Of a stretch of 64,000 nt of DNA, positions 52,855 to 59,740 are shown in pieces. How positions within the stretch are numbered: the first letter of the stretch is position 1; every line of letters starts with the position of its first letter. The position numbers and the translations under genes are program-made. The notes under the pieces were generated by a model. That model was not told the DNA's origin, did not search any database, and saw only the letters and a list, made by a program, of their open reading frames with translations. Origin of the DNA: a virus. The stretch lies in IMG/VR virus record IMGVR_UViG_3300028392_000059, positions 1 through 64,000 of that record. The stretch is one strand, 5' to 3'.

Positions 52855-53117
52855 ACAAGCTCCGTCCGTGTAACTGCATTTGTTTCAAGCACTTCAAGTG
52901 CCTGGAGAACATAAAACTTTTGGCCAGGGTTGTTGGCAGCTAAGCGTGTAGCTTCTGTAACAGCCGCTGCACGTGACTGATGGCGAACAGCAGGTGCTCT
53001 TCCACCTTCACCATACACCATGTAAAATGCTCGTGTCATAGTTTTCTTTTTCCTTTCTTCTGCCATACGCTCATTAAAATCGTATAGTGCTTGAACAGCA
53101 AGTGGATTAATGTCCAT
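52851..53117 (-). CDS. Hypothetical protein (88 aa)
   Basis: A basic helical protein (MDINPLAVQALYDFNERMAEERKKK...) with TRAFYMVYGEGGRAPAVRH and an Ala-rich helix. ATG at 53117 lies ten bases inside the end of the upstream gene. No family recognised. Confidence 0.68.
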   Translation of the reverse strand: MDINPLAVQALYDFNERMAEERKKKTMTRAFYMVYGEGGRAPAVRHQSRAAAVTEATRLAANNPGQKFYVLQALEVLETNAVTRTELV

Positions 53118-53340
53118 TGAACAAGCTTTCAATAGTGTTAAGACTCGTACGAAATGCTTCAAGAGGAATAGTGTTAGCAAAAGTAATCACAATATCAGGC
53201 TCTACAACAGGCGCAAACAAACGTTCGCCTACTACGGCAAGTTCTTCATTCTTAAAGAACATGATAGCAGGCTGCATTTCACCATGATAACCTGCAACAA
53301 GCGTCCATTCACCGTTACCAACATTAATTTTAGTTTGCAA
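53107..53340 (-). CDS. Hypothetical protein (77 aa), TTG start
   Basis: Begins with TTG at 53340, eleven bases inside the end of the upstream gene, with AGGA about 9 bases upstream. Soluble β-rich start (KINVGNGEWTLVAGYHG). Function unknown. Confidence 0.7.
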   Translation of the reverse strand: MQTKINVGNGEWTLVAGYHGEMQPAIMFFKNEELAVVGERLFAPVVEPDIVITFANTIPLEAFRTSLNTIESLFNGH

Positions 53341-53815
53341 GCATATTTCCTAACGCAATAGCTGAGAGAATAAGTGCGACAATATAAGGCCACACTGGTG
53401 GTTCGTTTGGTGGAATTGTTGTAACGTCTTTATAGTGTTTAAAGAACACTTTGCCTTCATTATTATATTCTACAGTTATACAATTACTATCTGTAGATTT
53501 TTTAGGACGAAACAACATGCCATTAAAGAAACAATCGGAACGCGATTGATATGCTTTTTGCCACTTGATACCGTTGTCTAATGTAGCATCATGTTCTTTT
53601 GTTTCATGTACCAGGTTAGCACGTGCTTTATCACACTCTGTTTTGTAATGTGCAACAAGTGTTTGAAGACTAATAAGATGATTTGTGAGAAAATTCAAAA
53701 CATAGTACATTGTCAAATGACTTTGAACAACTGTACCATTGTTTGAAATTGTAAATTCTCGTCTACCTTCAATCTCTATTAACTCTCCTGAAGTAGTTTC
53801 AAAGGCTACTTTCAT
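53330..53815 (-). CDS. Membrane-anchored protein (161 aa)
   Basis: A soluble N-terminal domain (MKVAFETTSGELIEIEGRR...) with a coiled helix, and a C-terminal membrane segment (PYIVALILSAIALGNMLAN). ATG at 53815 follows GGAGAAAA and overlaps the previous gene. Likely tail-anchored in the inner membrane. Function unknown. Confidence 0.72.
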   Translation of the reverse strand: MKVAFETTSGELIEIEGRREFTISNNGTVVQSHLTMYYVLNFLTNHLISLQTLVAHYKTECDKARANLVHETKEHDATLDNGIKWQKAYQSRSDCFFNGMLFRPKKSTDSNCITVEYNNEGKVFFKHYKDVTTIPPNEPPVWPYIVALILSAIALGNMLAN

Positions 53816-54110
53816 TGATTTTCTCCAGATACCAAAGATATGCTGTTGTTGCACCAATCAAACCTACCTTCCACCCTAGAAGCTTACCTTTCTTGTAAGC
53901 ATGGAGCGTCGGAGCAGCTACGATTTTACAACGATGCGCAATATCCGCGTAAGTATCAATATCAACTGTATAGATATCAGTCTCGACAATTTTAAGCCGA
54001 TTGAACAAATCCACTGAAGGACTTGCCCAATCGGCCCAAAATAATACTAAAGCTGTATCTAACGAAGATATTGTACTATCAAACGTATCAGATACAAGCG
54101 GTTTAAGCAT
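53799..54110 (-). CDS. Thioredoxin-fold protein lacking the CxxC
   Basis: A 103-aa protein with the thioredoxin layout: a strand LVLFWADWASPSVDLFNRL where WCGPC is replaced by WASPS, then IYTVDIDTYADIAHRCKIVAAPTLHAYKKGKLLG with the cis-Pro loop (AAPT) and the C-terminal helix. It cannot act as a disulfide reductase by the usual chemistry and may instead bind a partner, as T7 polymerase uses host thioredoxin. Adjacent to upstream stop. Confidence 0.75.
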   Translation of the reverse strand: MLKPLVSDTFDSTISSLDTALVLFWADWASPSVDLFNRLKIVETDIYTVDIDTYADIAHRCKIVAAPTLHAYKKGKLLGWKVGLIGATTAYLWYLEKINESSL

Positions 54111-54410
54111 TTACAGTGTCTTCAACACTTCATCAACGTTTGCAAAAAGCGGATGGTTAGACTGCTCCAAAGCCTTGCGAATGACTTCCTGACGCTTATC
54201 AGAAGGCCAATTAATAGAACCTTGAATGACCACATTAAGAACGTCGGCAATCACTTCGATAGTGTTCTCAGGATGGATTGCGAAGTGCGCGGCCATAGTG
54301 TCTACTGAACTATTGACGTCAGAGGGTGTGACGACGACCGCCGGAGCACTGGAGGCATCCGCAGGTGCATTTCCCGCACCGTTGTCTTCCACGAAAAATT
54401 CTTCAGCCAT
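54111..54410 (-). CDS. Hypothetical acidic protein (99 aa)
   Basis: An Ala/Asp/Val-rich acidic N-terminal half (VEDNGAGNAPADASSAPAVV) is followed by a helical domain (EVIADVLNVVIQGS, RQEVIRKALEQSN). Function unknown. Confidence 0.7.
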   Translation of the reverse strand: MAEEFFVEDNGAGNAPADASSAPAVVVTPSDVNSSVDTMAAHFAIHPENTIEVIADVLNVVIQGSINWPSDKRQEVIRKALEQSNHPLFANVDEVLKTL

Positions 54411-54603
54411 TAATCAATTCCTCTTCATTGGTGAAATCAAGATAATCATTGCGCATTGCAATCTTATCTTCTAGTGGCGCATTTAGATAGCCGTTGAAAC
54501 CATCTATATACTCTTGTGGTTTAGTGGATAGCAGCGGATTAAGCCCAAGATGAGCAGCATTCCATCCACTAGTGTATGTATCAGAAAATGGTGGCGTTGG
54601 CAT
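54403..54603 (-). CDS. Hypothetical protein (66 aa)
   Basis: Contains SGWNAAHLGLNPLLS and YIDGFNGYLNA, resembling small 'aW-aG-----NPy----' proteins such as ribosome-modulation-like or Rmf-type. Overlaps the upstream gene by 23 bases. Function unproven. Confidence 0.6.
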   Translation of the reverse strand: MPTPPFSDTYTSGWNAAHLGLNPLLSTKPQEYIDGFNGYLNAPLEDKIAMRNDYLDFTNEEELING

Positions 54604-54997
54604 ACGTTACACCATTATACCTAATTTTGAAAGTAGCACCTTCGTTATTCAACGCGTCTACAATACCATGAATATTAAAACGTGATACATGAATATAGAG
54701 TGTATTCAAAATATCTTGCACATCACGTTTTCTATCATCATTCAAAATGTTGTAACGCAACACGAGCGCATGAATAAGAGCATACAACGCTTTGTTAAGG
54801 TCGTTTACACCTTCATTTGTGACTTTGGAACCGTTACCCCATTTTGCATTTTTAAGTACCGTGTTTGCGACCTTAGTTGCAGCACGATACAGATGATTAG
54901 TGTCCATAGAGTATGGATCATTTAGGCGACCATTGCTGTCTACCCATTTAAAATCATGCGGGATTTTACCCTGCAAGATATGTGTGTTAATGAACAT
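54581..54997 (-). CDS. Hypothetical protein (138 aa)
   Basis: A helical protein (MFINTHILQGKIPHDFKWVD...LYRAATKVANTVLKN) with AGAGGATAC before the ATG. It is the first gene after the tRNA pair. No family recognised. Confidence 0.7.
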   Translation of the reverse strand: MFINTHILQGKIPHDFKWVDSNGRLNDPYSMDTNHLYRAATKVANTVLKNAKWGNGSKVTNEGVNDLNKALYALIHALVLRYNILNDDRKRDVQDILNTLYIHVSRFNIHGIVDALNNEGATFKIRYNGVTYANATIF

Positions 54998-55012
54998 AGT
55001 GTATCCTCTAAA

Positions 55013-55086
55013 TGGTGCTCTTACTCAGAATCGAACTGAGATATCCGCGTTACAAAGGCGGCGCTCTACCATTGAGCTATAAGAGC
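55013..55086 (-). tRNA. tRNA-Thr (anticodon UGU)
   Basis: A complete cloverleaf: acceptor GCTCTTA/TAAGAGC, D arm GCTC/GAGC, anticodon loop TTTGTAA giving UGU, T arm CTCAG/CTGAG and encoded CCA. The anticodon stem has one C-C mismatch at its base. It would read ACA/ACG. It is one base from the tRNA-Leu gene. Confidence 0.9.
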
Positions 55087-55087
55087 A

Positions 55088-55173
55088 TGGTGCGCATGAC
55101 TGGACTCGAACCAGCACGTCTAAAAGACACAAGATTTTAAGTCTCGGGCGTCTACCAATTCCGCCACACGCGC
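55088..55173 (-). tRNA. tRNA-Leu (anticodon UAA)
   Basis: An 86-nt class II tRNA: acceptor GCGCGTG/CATGCGC, long variable arm (TGTCTTTTAGACG region), anticodon loop CTTAAAA giving UAA, T arm GCTGG/CCAGT and encoded CCA. It would read UUA/UUG, frequent codons in this AT-leaning genome. Directly upstream of tRNA-Thr in transcription. Confidence 0.92.
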
Positions 55174-55179
55174 ACTGAG

Positions 55180-55560
55180 CTATAAGATCAAAAGCTTTTT
55201 ATACCAATCAGAGATATATGTGTAGATACTTGGAGCACATTCTCTTAAACGTGCCCTTCCTGTACCTATACCATCTTCTGGCCAGTAGACTGTTTTACCT
55301 GCTTTTAAATGACGTTGCAACTTCAAAAAAGCTGTATCAATTTTCACTTGCACTTTAAAGAAATCATCTTCAGAAAAGAATGCTTCAGCTTTATTACTCG
55401 GCAACCATTTTGTTGGGATACCTACAGTATTAGGCTCACCGCATGCTTCTTTAGCTTGACCACGCCACCCGTTACCTTGCATATTACTACCATACACAAA
55501 AATATCGTCTGGATGTGCTCTAATAAATTCTCTAGTGTAGTGTTTGATTTGCTTAATCAC
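55180..55560 (-). CDS. Conserved protein with VYGSN..GWRGQA..PNTVGIPTK signature (126 aa)
   Basis: An α/β protein with DIFVYGSNMQGNGWRGQA, EPNTVGIPTKW and the C-terminal YWPEDGIGTGRARL. This set recurs in a phage/bacterial family that I associate with a macro-domain-like fold (DUF7831-type), but the function is unproven. ATGA overlap with the upstream cupin-like gene. The two tRNAs follow. Confidence 0.7.
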   Translation of the reverse strand: MIKQIKHYTREFIRAHPDDIFVYGSNMQGNGWRGQAKEACGEPNTVGIPTKWLPSNKAEAFFSEDDFFKVQVKIDTAFLKLQRHLKAGKTVYWPEDGIGTGRARLRECAPSIYTYISDWYKKLLIL

Positions 55561-56112
55561 GCAGCTAACGACGCACTATTTGCATGATACGCAGTCGAAT
55601 GAATGAAGCCTGTCTCAGTGTAAAAACCCCAATCACGGTCTTTTTGCAATGATGCAAACACAGTCAAACAACCTGGCGATGTATCTACAATAGCATGAAC
55701 AGAACTACTATCACGTAGAATGATATCACCCTCATGGCGTCTTTCGACGCCAATGAACTTATTGCTACCTGTTTCATACACATTTTCATCGTACCAACCA
55801 GATACAATTAAAGATGCATTTGGCCACGGATGGCAATGAGGGTCATCACGATCAGGGCGCGCGTATTGATGAATATAAATGTTTTCTACTTCTGACGCCA
55901 TCACACCAAAGTAATGCAAAGGCATAGAAGGGTCATCATACACAGGTACCATAGCCTTACGACTCAACATCCATCGGTTAATGTATGGTGAACCGTTACG
56001 ACTAATGATTTGATTAGGCGTTCTACTATTAACAATGCCGCTAACAAAGTTTTGAGCAAAAACCTAAAAGGATAGGTGGAAGTGCTTCTCGCACAACAGT
56101 AAAGTCAGTCAT
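55557..56112 (-). pseudogene. Cupin-like protein interrupted by a one-base frameshift
   Basis: The ATG at 56112 overlaps the previous stop (ATGA) and starts MTDFTVVREALPPILLGF; this frame stops after 23 codons. The next frame continues as AQNFVSGIVNSRTPNQ ... SPYINRWMLSRKAMVPVYDD, then the metal-binding-type HCHPWPNASLIVSGWYDE and HEGDIILRDSS. These form one cupin-like protein of about 184 aa. The shift falls on a run of five T (56058-56062 on the plus strand); removing one T restores a single frame. It may be a real +1 shift, a pseudogene or a sequencing error. The ATG 55970 is an internal fallback start. Confidence 0.75.
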
Positions 56113-56285
56113 TCAACAACCTTTAGTGGAGGTAGGCTTGCGCGTAATTCTCGACGCTCACTCCTAAGTCTTTGAAGTTCTATCGAAGCATCGTAATTAG
56201 TAGCCTTACCATCGCGCTGCTCTTTCTTGACAAACAGAATTCGATCTGATATTTGGTTTAATCTTTTGAGAGTATCCGTGACCAT
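56109..56285 (-). CDS. Hypothetical protein (58 aa)
   Basis: A short gene (MVTDTLKRLNQISDRILFV...) with GAGG about nine bases before ATG 56285; its stop overlaps the start of the cupin-like gene. A charged helix (ELQRLRSERRELRASLPP) dominates. It overlaps in another frame with the uncertain frame at 56206-56454. Function unknown. Confidence 0.72.
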   Translation of the reverse strand: MVTDTLKRLNQISDRILFVKKEQRDGKATNYDASIELQRLRSERRELRASLPPLKVVE

Positions 56286-56454
56286 ACATTAGCCTCTTAG
56301 CTTCGTCTCTACTAACACCTAAGTCTTTAGCAATGATATCATAAAAGCTTTTACCATGACAACGCACAGGTAGCATAATTTCTGCACAGGGATTTGTTTC
56401 AATCTGAGCAGAGCGACGATCACCAGCATTGTAAATAGCTTCGTATTCTTGCAT
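56206..56454 (-). CDS. Uncertain frame, possible polymerase/exonuclease remnant
   Basis: The 82-aa frame from ATG 56454 (RRSAQIETNPCAEIMLPV, SFYDIIAKDLGVSRDEAKRLMYGHGYSQ) has no good ribosome binding site. Without stops, the frame continues upstream to about 56590 and reads LTWDFESYSFNRD and YRKYCIDDV. SRDEAKRLMYGHGY resembles the O-helix of family A DNA polymerases and YCIDDV their exo III motif, while ETNPCAE resembles reductase motifs. It cannot be a complete enzyme. Treat as a remnant or chance frame. Confidence 0.35.
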   Translation of the reverse strand: MQEYEAIYNAGDRRSAQIETNPCAEIMLPVRCHGKSFYDIIAKDLGVSRDEAKRLMYGHGYSQKIKPNIRSNSVCQERAARW

Positions 56455-56537
56455 AAACCTTACATCATCAATGCAATACTTACGATATTCATCAACCCAA
56501 ACGTCACGATTAAAGCTGTAAGACTCAAAGTCCCAAG

Positions 56538-56810
56538 TTAGAAAGGGCTGCCAACAAGTTCGTTTACCTCTTTTTCGAAAGTAGTAATAGAATCAGTATC
56601 GAGCAAATGATCATCATCATCTGTAGCGAACGAAAACAGACGCGTATTAAGATCATTGACTTCAGCCAGCTTTTCGTTAAGCCTCTTAATTTCTGCTTCA
56701 ATACTGACAACAGATTTGTTCAAACGAACATGAGAGGCCTCAAGACGTTTAGCACCTTGATCGCGAGCGGCTTCACGAGTATCATTAAGATGTTCTTCAA
56801 AATATGACAT
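56538..56810 (-). CDS. Coiled-coil protein (90 aa)
   Basis: A charged helical protein (MSYFEEHLNDTREAARDQG...) with a heptad-rich centre (VVSIEAEIKRLNEKLAEVNDLN) and a four-Asp stretch. AAGGAAT precedes ATG 56810. Function unknown. Confidence 0.75.
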   Translation of the reverse strand: MSYFEEHLNDTREAARDQGAKRLEASHVRLNKSVVSIEAEIKRLNEKLAEVNDLNTRLFSFATDDDDHLLDTDSITTFEKEVNELVGSPF

Positions 56811-56838
56811 AAATATTCCTTTTATTTGCATTTAAAAT

Positions 56839-56864
56839 GGGGAGACCAAATTAATGATCTCCCC
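56839..56864 (-). terminator. Hairpin with conserved loop, possible weak terminator
   Basis: A 7-bp stem GGGGAGA/TCTCCCC with loop TCATTAATTTGG is followed by ATTTTAAA on the minus strand. Its loop is the same as that of the hairpin at 61449-61472. It lies between two genes, after the 191-aa repeat protein. Could attenuate transcription or stabilise mRNA. Confidence 0.5.
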
Positions 56865-56874
56865 AAGGTATTGA

Positions 56875-57450
56875 TTACGCAGTGCCAGCAGGTGCTTCGG
56901 CAGCAGCCTTAGCTTCCTTCTCAGCCTTCTGCTTTGCACGGTAGGCTTCAAGTGCATTAACAGCATTCGGCGAAACTTCACGCTTCACAACACCAGCCTT
57001 ATAAGCGGCAAGGATAGGCTCCTTGTTCTCAATGATAAAGCCAGCAAGCTTTTCATTACCGTCAGCAGCAGTCGTGAGGATTTCAAGCGCAGCAGCACTC
57101 TTCTCTTCATCAGTCATGCGCTTAACCGACGGCCAACGGAACGAAGTAGCGATAGCCTCCGAATTGTCAATAATAAACTGGGTGTCCTTAGCACCAGCCT
57201 TAGTGACAGCGGCAAGAGCTGCTTCCAGCTTCTTGATATCGCTCTTGGTAACACGCTGAATAACGCCAGCTTCAAACGCGGTTTCCACAGTTTCCTGATT
57301 ATCAACCAGCCACGAAACAAGCTTATCGTTGTCTGCGATAAACGTCTTCAGGGCTTCTGTAATCTTCGGACGACGCATAAAGGCCATAGCTTCAGCCTTG
57401 GTCTCAAAGCTCTGATCGCCAACCTGGAAAACCTGCTTAAGTTCAGTCAT
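56875..57450 (-). CDS. Three-repeat protein (191 aa)
   Basis: A soluble protein starting MTELKQVFQVGDQSF with three related units of about 45 residues: TFIADNDKLVSWL ... FEAGVIQR, QFIIDNSEAIATSF ... KR and GFIIENKEPILAAYKAGVVKR. It ends in a Lys/Ala-rich tail. It is the first gene behind the promoter-like motif at 57553, with GAGGA ten bases before ATG 57450. High-expression position. Function unknown. Confidence 0.78.
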   Translation of the reverse strand: MTELKQVFQVGDQSFETKAEAMAFMRRPKITEALKTFIADNDKLVSWLVDNQETVETAFEAGVIQRVTKSDIKKLEAALAAVTKAGAKDTQFIIDNSEAIATSFRWPSVKRMTDEEKSAAALEILTTAADGNEKLAGFIIENKEPILAAYKAGVVKREVSPNAVNALEAYRAKQKAEKEAKAAAEAPAGTA

Positions 57451-57736
57451 GTTAATGTATTCCTCTAAACGATAAAAAATATGCACCCTACAATGTGGGC
57501 ATATCATAATGAGATAAGTGAATTATCCCGAAGTCCCTATCCCACAAGTGGGTTAATTTAACGGGGTCCGGGAGGGTTGGCCACTTGGCTCGTAATCGTT
57601 CAGACAAAAGAAAGCGAGTTGCCCAGACTTATATAGCTCGCACGCTTGTAACAGATCTTTAGTATTTCGTAGCACAGCTGACGGTATATGTGTGCTCAGT
57701 GTCTAGAATACTTTAAGAAAGTTACGGGCACTTAGG
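57451..57736 (-). promoter_or_regulatory. Gene-free gap ahead of the accessory block
   Basis: About 290 bp without a supported gene, containing the promoter-like motif at 57553-57568, a short hairpin directly after it (CCCAC TT GTGGG), and an AT-rich leader before the 191-aa gene. Upstream of the motif, a TATATAAG stretch could also serve host polymerase. Confidence 0.6.
57553..57568 (-). promoter_or_regulatory. Conserved 16-bp promoter-like motif, copy at accessory block
   Basis: Minus-strand GACCCCGTTAAATTAA, exact consensus. About 100 bp from the ATG at 57450. As at 26036, CCCA follows and opens a small inverted repeat. Proposed promoter for genes 57.45-43.81 kb. Confidence 0.7.
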
Positions 57737-58018
57737 TTACGTTGTAATCTTCAACTGAGTATTGATACGATCCCTAATATCAACAGCAATCGCGTGCCAC
57801 AGCTGAGGTGACACAATTGCCATACTTTCAGGATCTTCTGGTCCAGGCGCACTAGCAGCTACCGTAGTAGAGTAATGCCGGATAGCTTCCATAATGAACG
57901 CTTGACACATACCACCATAAGGTGATACATTCATAATGTTCAAAATAAAACCTTCATTAGTATTAAAACGAGGTTGCTTTGCTCGCTCTACTCGAATTGC
58001 ATCTTGGATTGAAGTCAA
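57737..58018 (-). CDS. Hypothetical protein (93 aa)
   Basis: A soluble helical protein starting MTSIQDAIRVERAKQPRF. The last gene of the replication segment before the control gap. Start overlaps the preceding stop (ATGA). No family recognised. Confidence 0.72.
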   Translation of the reverse strand: MTSIQDAIRVERAKQPRFNTNEGFILNIMNVSPYGGMCQAFIMEAIRHYSTTVAASAPGPEDPESMAIVSPQLWHAIAVDIRDRINTQLKITT

Positions 58019-58233
58019 GTTCTTTTCCCTGCAAAGTCTTCAGGTATGATATAACCCAGCATAATACCATCGCAAAACCACATACCCCAGCCAGCTTTAA
58101 TGATTTCTTCACAAGACCATTTACGACCAGCAGAGTCAATCCAACGATAGCAATGCCAGAAGAATGCTGGAAACTTACAGTGTCGCTGGATCATATGATA
58201 AGCAATGCCGCGATAAAGCTCAGGTGAGTACAC
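58015..58233 (-). CDS. Hypothetical protein (72 aa), GTG start
   Basis: GTG at 58233 (AAAGGA about 10 bases upstream) overlaps the end of the previous gene. The product is Trp/Cys/His-rich (MIQRHCKFPAFFWHCYRW, GWGMWFCDG). Function unknown. Confidence 0.7.
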   Translation of the reverse strand: MYSPELYRGIAYHMIQRHCKFPAFFWHCYRWIDSAGRKWSCEEIIKAGWGMWFCDGIMLGYIIPEDFAGKRT

Positions 58234-58444
58234 CTACAATATCCTTTGGATGTTCTACAGAAGCCTTAATGTAAGAGCCGTCTGCAAAGTACGTGTCAAG
58301 CTTACCATTATCAGAAATGATAAATTGAGACGTTTCACTTACTTTTGCGAAGTCACGAGTGTTACGTTGACCTGCCATCTTTCGAATAACAGAGACTTTA
58401 CGACCTTCTCGTGTCTTGTACGTTTTACCAACTTCAATTTGCAT
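58220..58444 (-). CDS. Hypothetical protein (74 aa)
   Basis: A small β-rich protein starting MQIEVGKTYKTREGRKVSVIRKM, like small phage proteins with a 'GK-Y-TR-G-kV-v' beginning. ATG 58444 lies inside the end of the upstream gene. Function unknown. Confidence 0.72.
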   Translation of the reverse strand: MQIEVGKTYKTREGRKVSVIRKMAGQRNTRDFAKVSETSQFIISDNGKLDTYFADGSYIKASVEHPKDIVGVLT

Positions 58445-58763
58445 CGCGAGCATTCTTTGCAATGTCAACTGCCTTACGAGCAGTAGAAATCAGCTTATCA
58501 GTGTGCAATGCTTTAATTTCATCGAGAGCATCACGATACTTGTCGCCACGATCACGAAGCTTTACAGTTGTTTCCTTATAACCCTGCAATGTCTGTTCTT
58601 TGCTGGCAAGCCTACTTGCAAGATCGTCAATTGAAAGCTTTGTAAGACTGTGGCTTTCAATCTCTGCAAACAAGTCGTTAACAGCTTGCCTTGTGCCTCC
58701 TGAAAGAATAAAGCAGGCAACAATGAGAAAAGCAATTACGAGGCATAGTGCAAAATAAATCAT
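58434..58763 (-). CDS. Membrane-anchored coiled-coil protein (109 aa)
   Basis: An N-terminal membrane segment (residues 2-20, IYFALCLVIAFLIVACFIL) is followed by a charged coiled coil (LASKEQTLQGYKETTVKLRDRGDKY). ATGA overlap with the upstream nucleotidyltransferase-like gene. Function unknown. Confidence 0.75.
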   Translation of the reverse strand: MIYFALCLVIAFLIVACFILSGGTRQAVNDLFAEIESHSLTKLSIDDLASRLASKEQTLQGYKETTVKLRDRGDKYRDALDEIKALHTDKLISTARKAVDIAKNARDAN

Positions 58764-59740
58764 TCTTCAAATACCTTATCAATGAGAATACCAAGGTAGG
58801 TAGCGTCAACCTTACCTTCAGCATTTTTAAGTTCAGAAATTAGCTGACTCATATAAGCCATATCTACACCAATCAGCTGCTCTTTAAGTACAGACCTGTT
58901 CATAAGGTCAACGCCCTGAAGCTGAATGATAATCTTAAGCATTTGACCAGCAGAAATACGCCAGCCACGCTTGATAAACTTACGTGTACGAAACAATGAT
59001 GCAACAGGGTACAGTGAACCCTTGTACACTAATGTCTTCGAAAGCATACATTCAAGTGCTTCGGGAGCTACAGTGACTTCCTTGGTAGAGTGATCGTAGT
59101 AGCCCATTGCATGTGCAAAATCAAATGTACGGTGAATTTCTGAAGGGTTACCCCAGAAACGAATAATCAACTGAATTTTATCAGACAACGTAATTGCATT
59201 ATCTGTAAGAAACACAGGACGGTACTTAGGTTTCTTAACAGAAGGTTTCAATTCATCAGCTGCATCTTCTGCAAACCCTGCAGGGTCTTCAAGAGGTACG
59301 TCATTGCCAAGAAGAAAATCTTCTGCTTCAAATTCAGGCTGGCTCTCAAAATAGTTGTAATCTACACCTTGGTCTTCTTCTGCTGTGCCTGCAGATTGCA
59401 TCCAAATGACTACACGCTCTTCTTCTTCACCAAGGATATTCTTTACTGTAATGGTCTTAAGTTTAGGCGCGTAACCCTTAACTTTAGCCTTAAGATCATT
59501 GTTGCTATTGAACTCAGCGATATAATACTCCGCAACAGCAATAGCAGTTTCTTTGTTGCGAAAGTAAATATCGTAATCGTTTACCTTTTCACCAATCAAC
59601 ATTGATGCAATAGAACCACCTGTTACAATGGTGTTATGCTTAGCAATGTTACGGACGCTTTCATCTTTAATTGACTCTAGCCACTTATCTACTTCACGTG
59701 AAATAATGAGGCCAATTGTACGCTTACGAAGTCCACTCAT
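58760..59740 (-). CDS. Nucleotidyltransferase-fold protein (326 aa)
   Basis: A protein with the pol β-superfamily signature VTGGSIASMLIGEKVNDYDIYF (GGS followed by D-x-D), which binds nucleotide and metal. The rest is phage-type: an acidic insert around 115-175, then RPVFLTDNAITLSDKIQLIIRFWG, RTFDFAHAMGYYD and a basic helical C-terminus. Similar proteins occur in large phages; the substrate (tRNA end, small molecule or protein) is unknown. ATG 59740 overlaps the upstream stop, with AAGGA. Confidence 0.7.
   Translation of the reverse strand: MSGLRKRTIGLIISREVDKWLESIKDESVRNIAKHNTIVTGGSIASMLIGEKVNDYDIYFRNKETAIAVAEYYIAEFNSNNDLKAKVKGYAPKLKTITVKNILGEEEERVVIWMQSAGTAEEDQGVDYNYFESQPEFEAEDFLLGNDVPLEDPAGFAEDAADELKPSVKKPKYRPVFLTDNAITLSDKIQLIIRFWGNPSEIHRTFDFAHAMGYYDHSTKEVTVAPEALECMLSKTLVYKGSLYPVASLFRTRKFIKRGWRISAGQMLKIIIQLQGVDLMNRSVLKEQLIGVDMAYMSQLISELKNAEGKVDATYLGILIDKVFEE

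Noticed and set aside
56538-56590. A -1 frameshift from the coiled-coil gene into the polymerase-like frame
   Set aside because: The GAA AAA G stretch allows only one of the two tRNAs to re-pair, so it is not a canonical slippery site.
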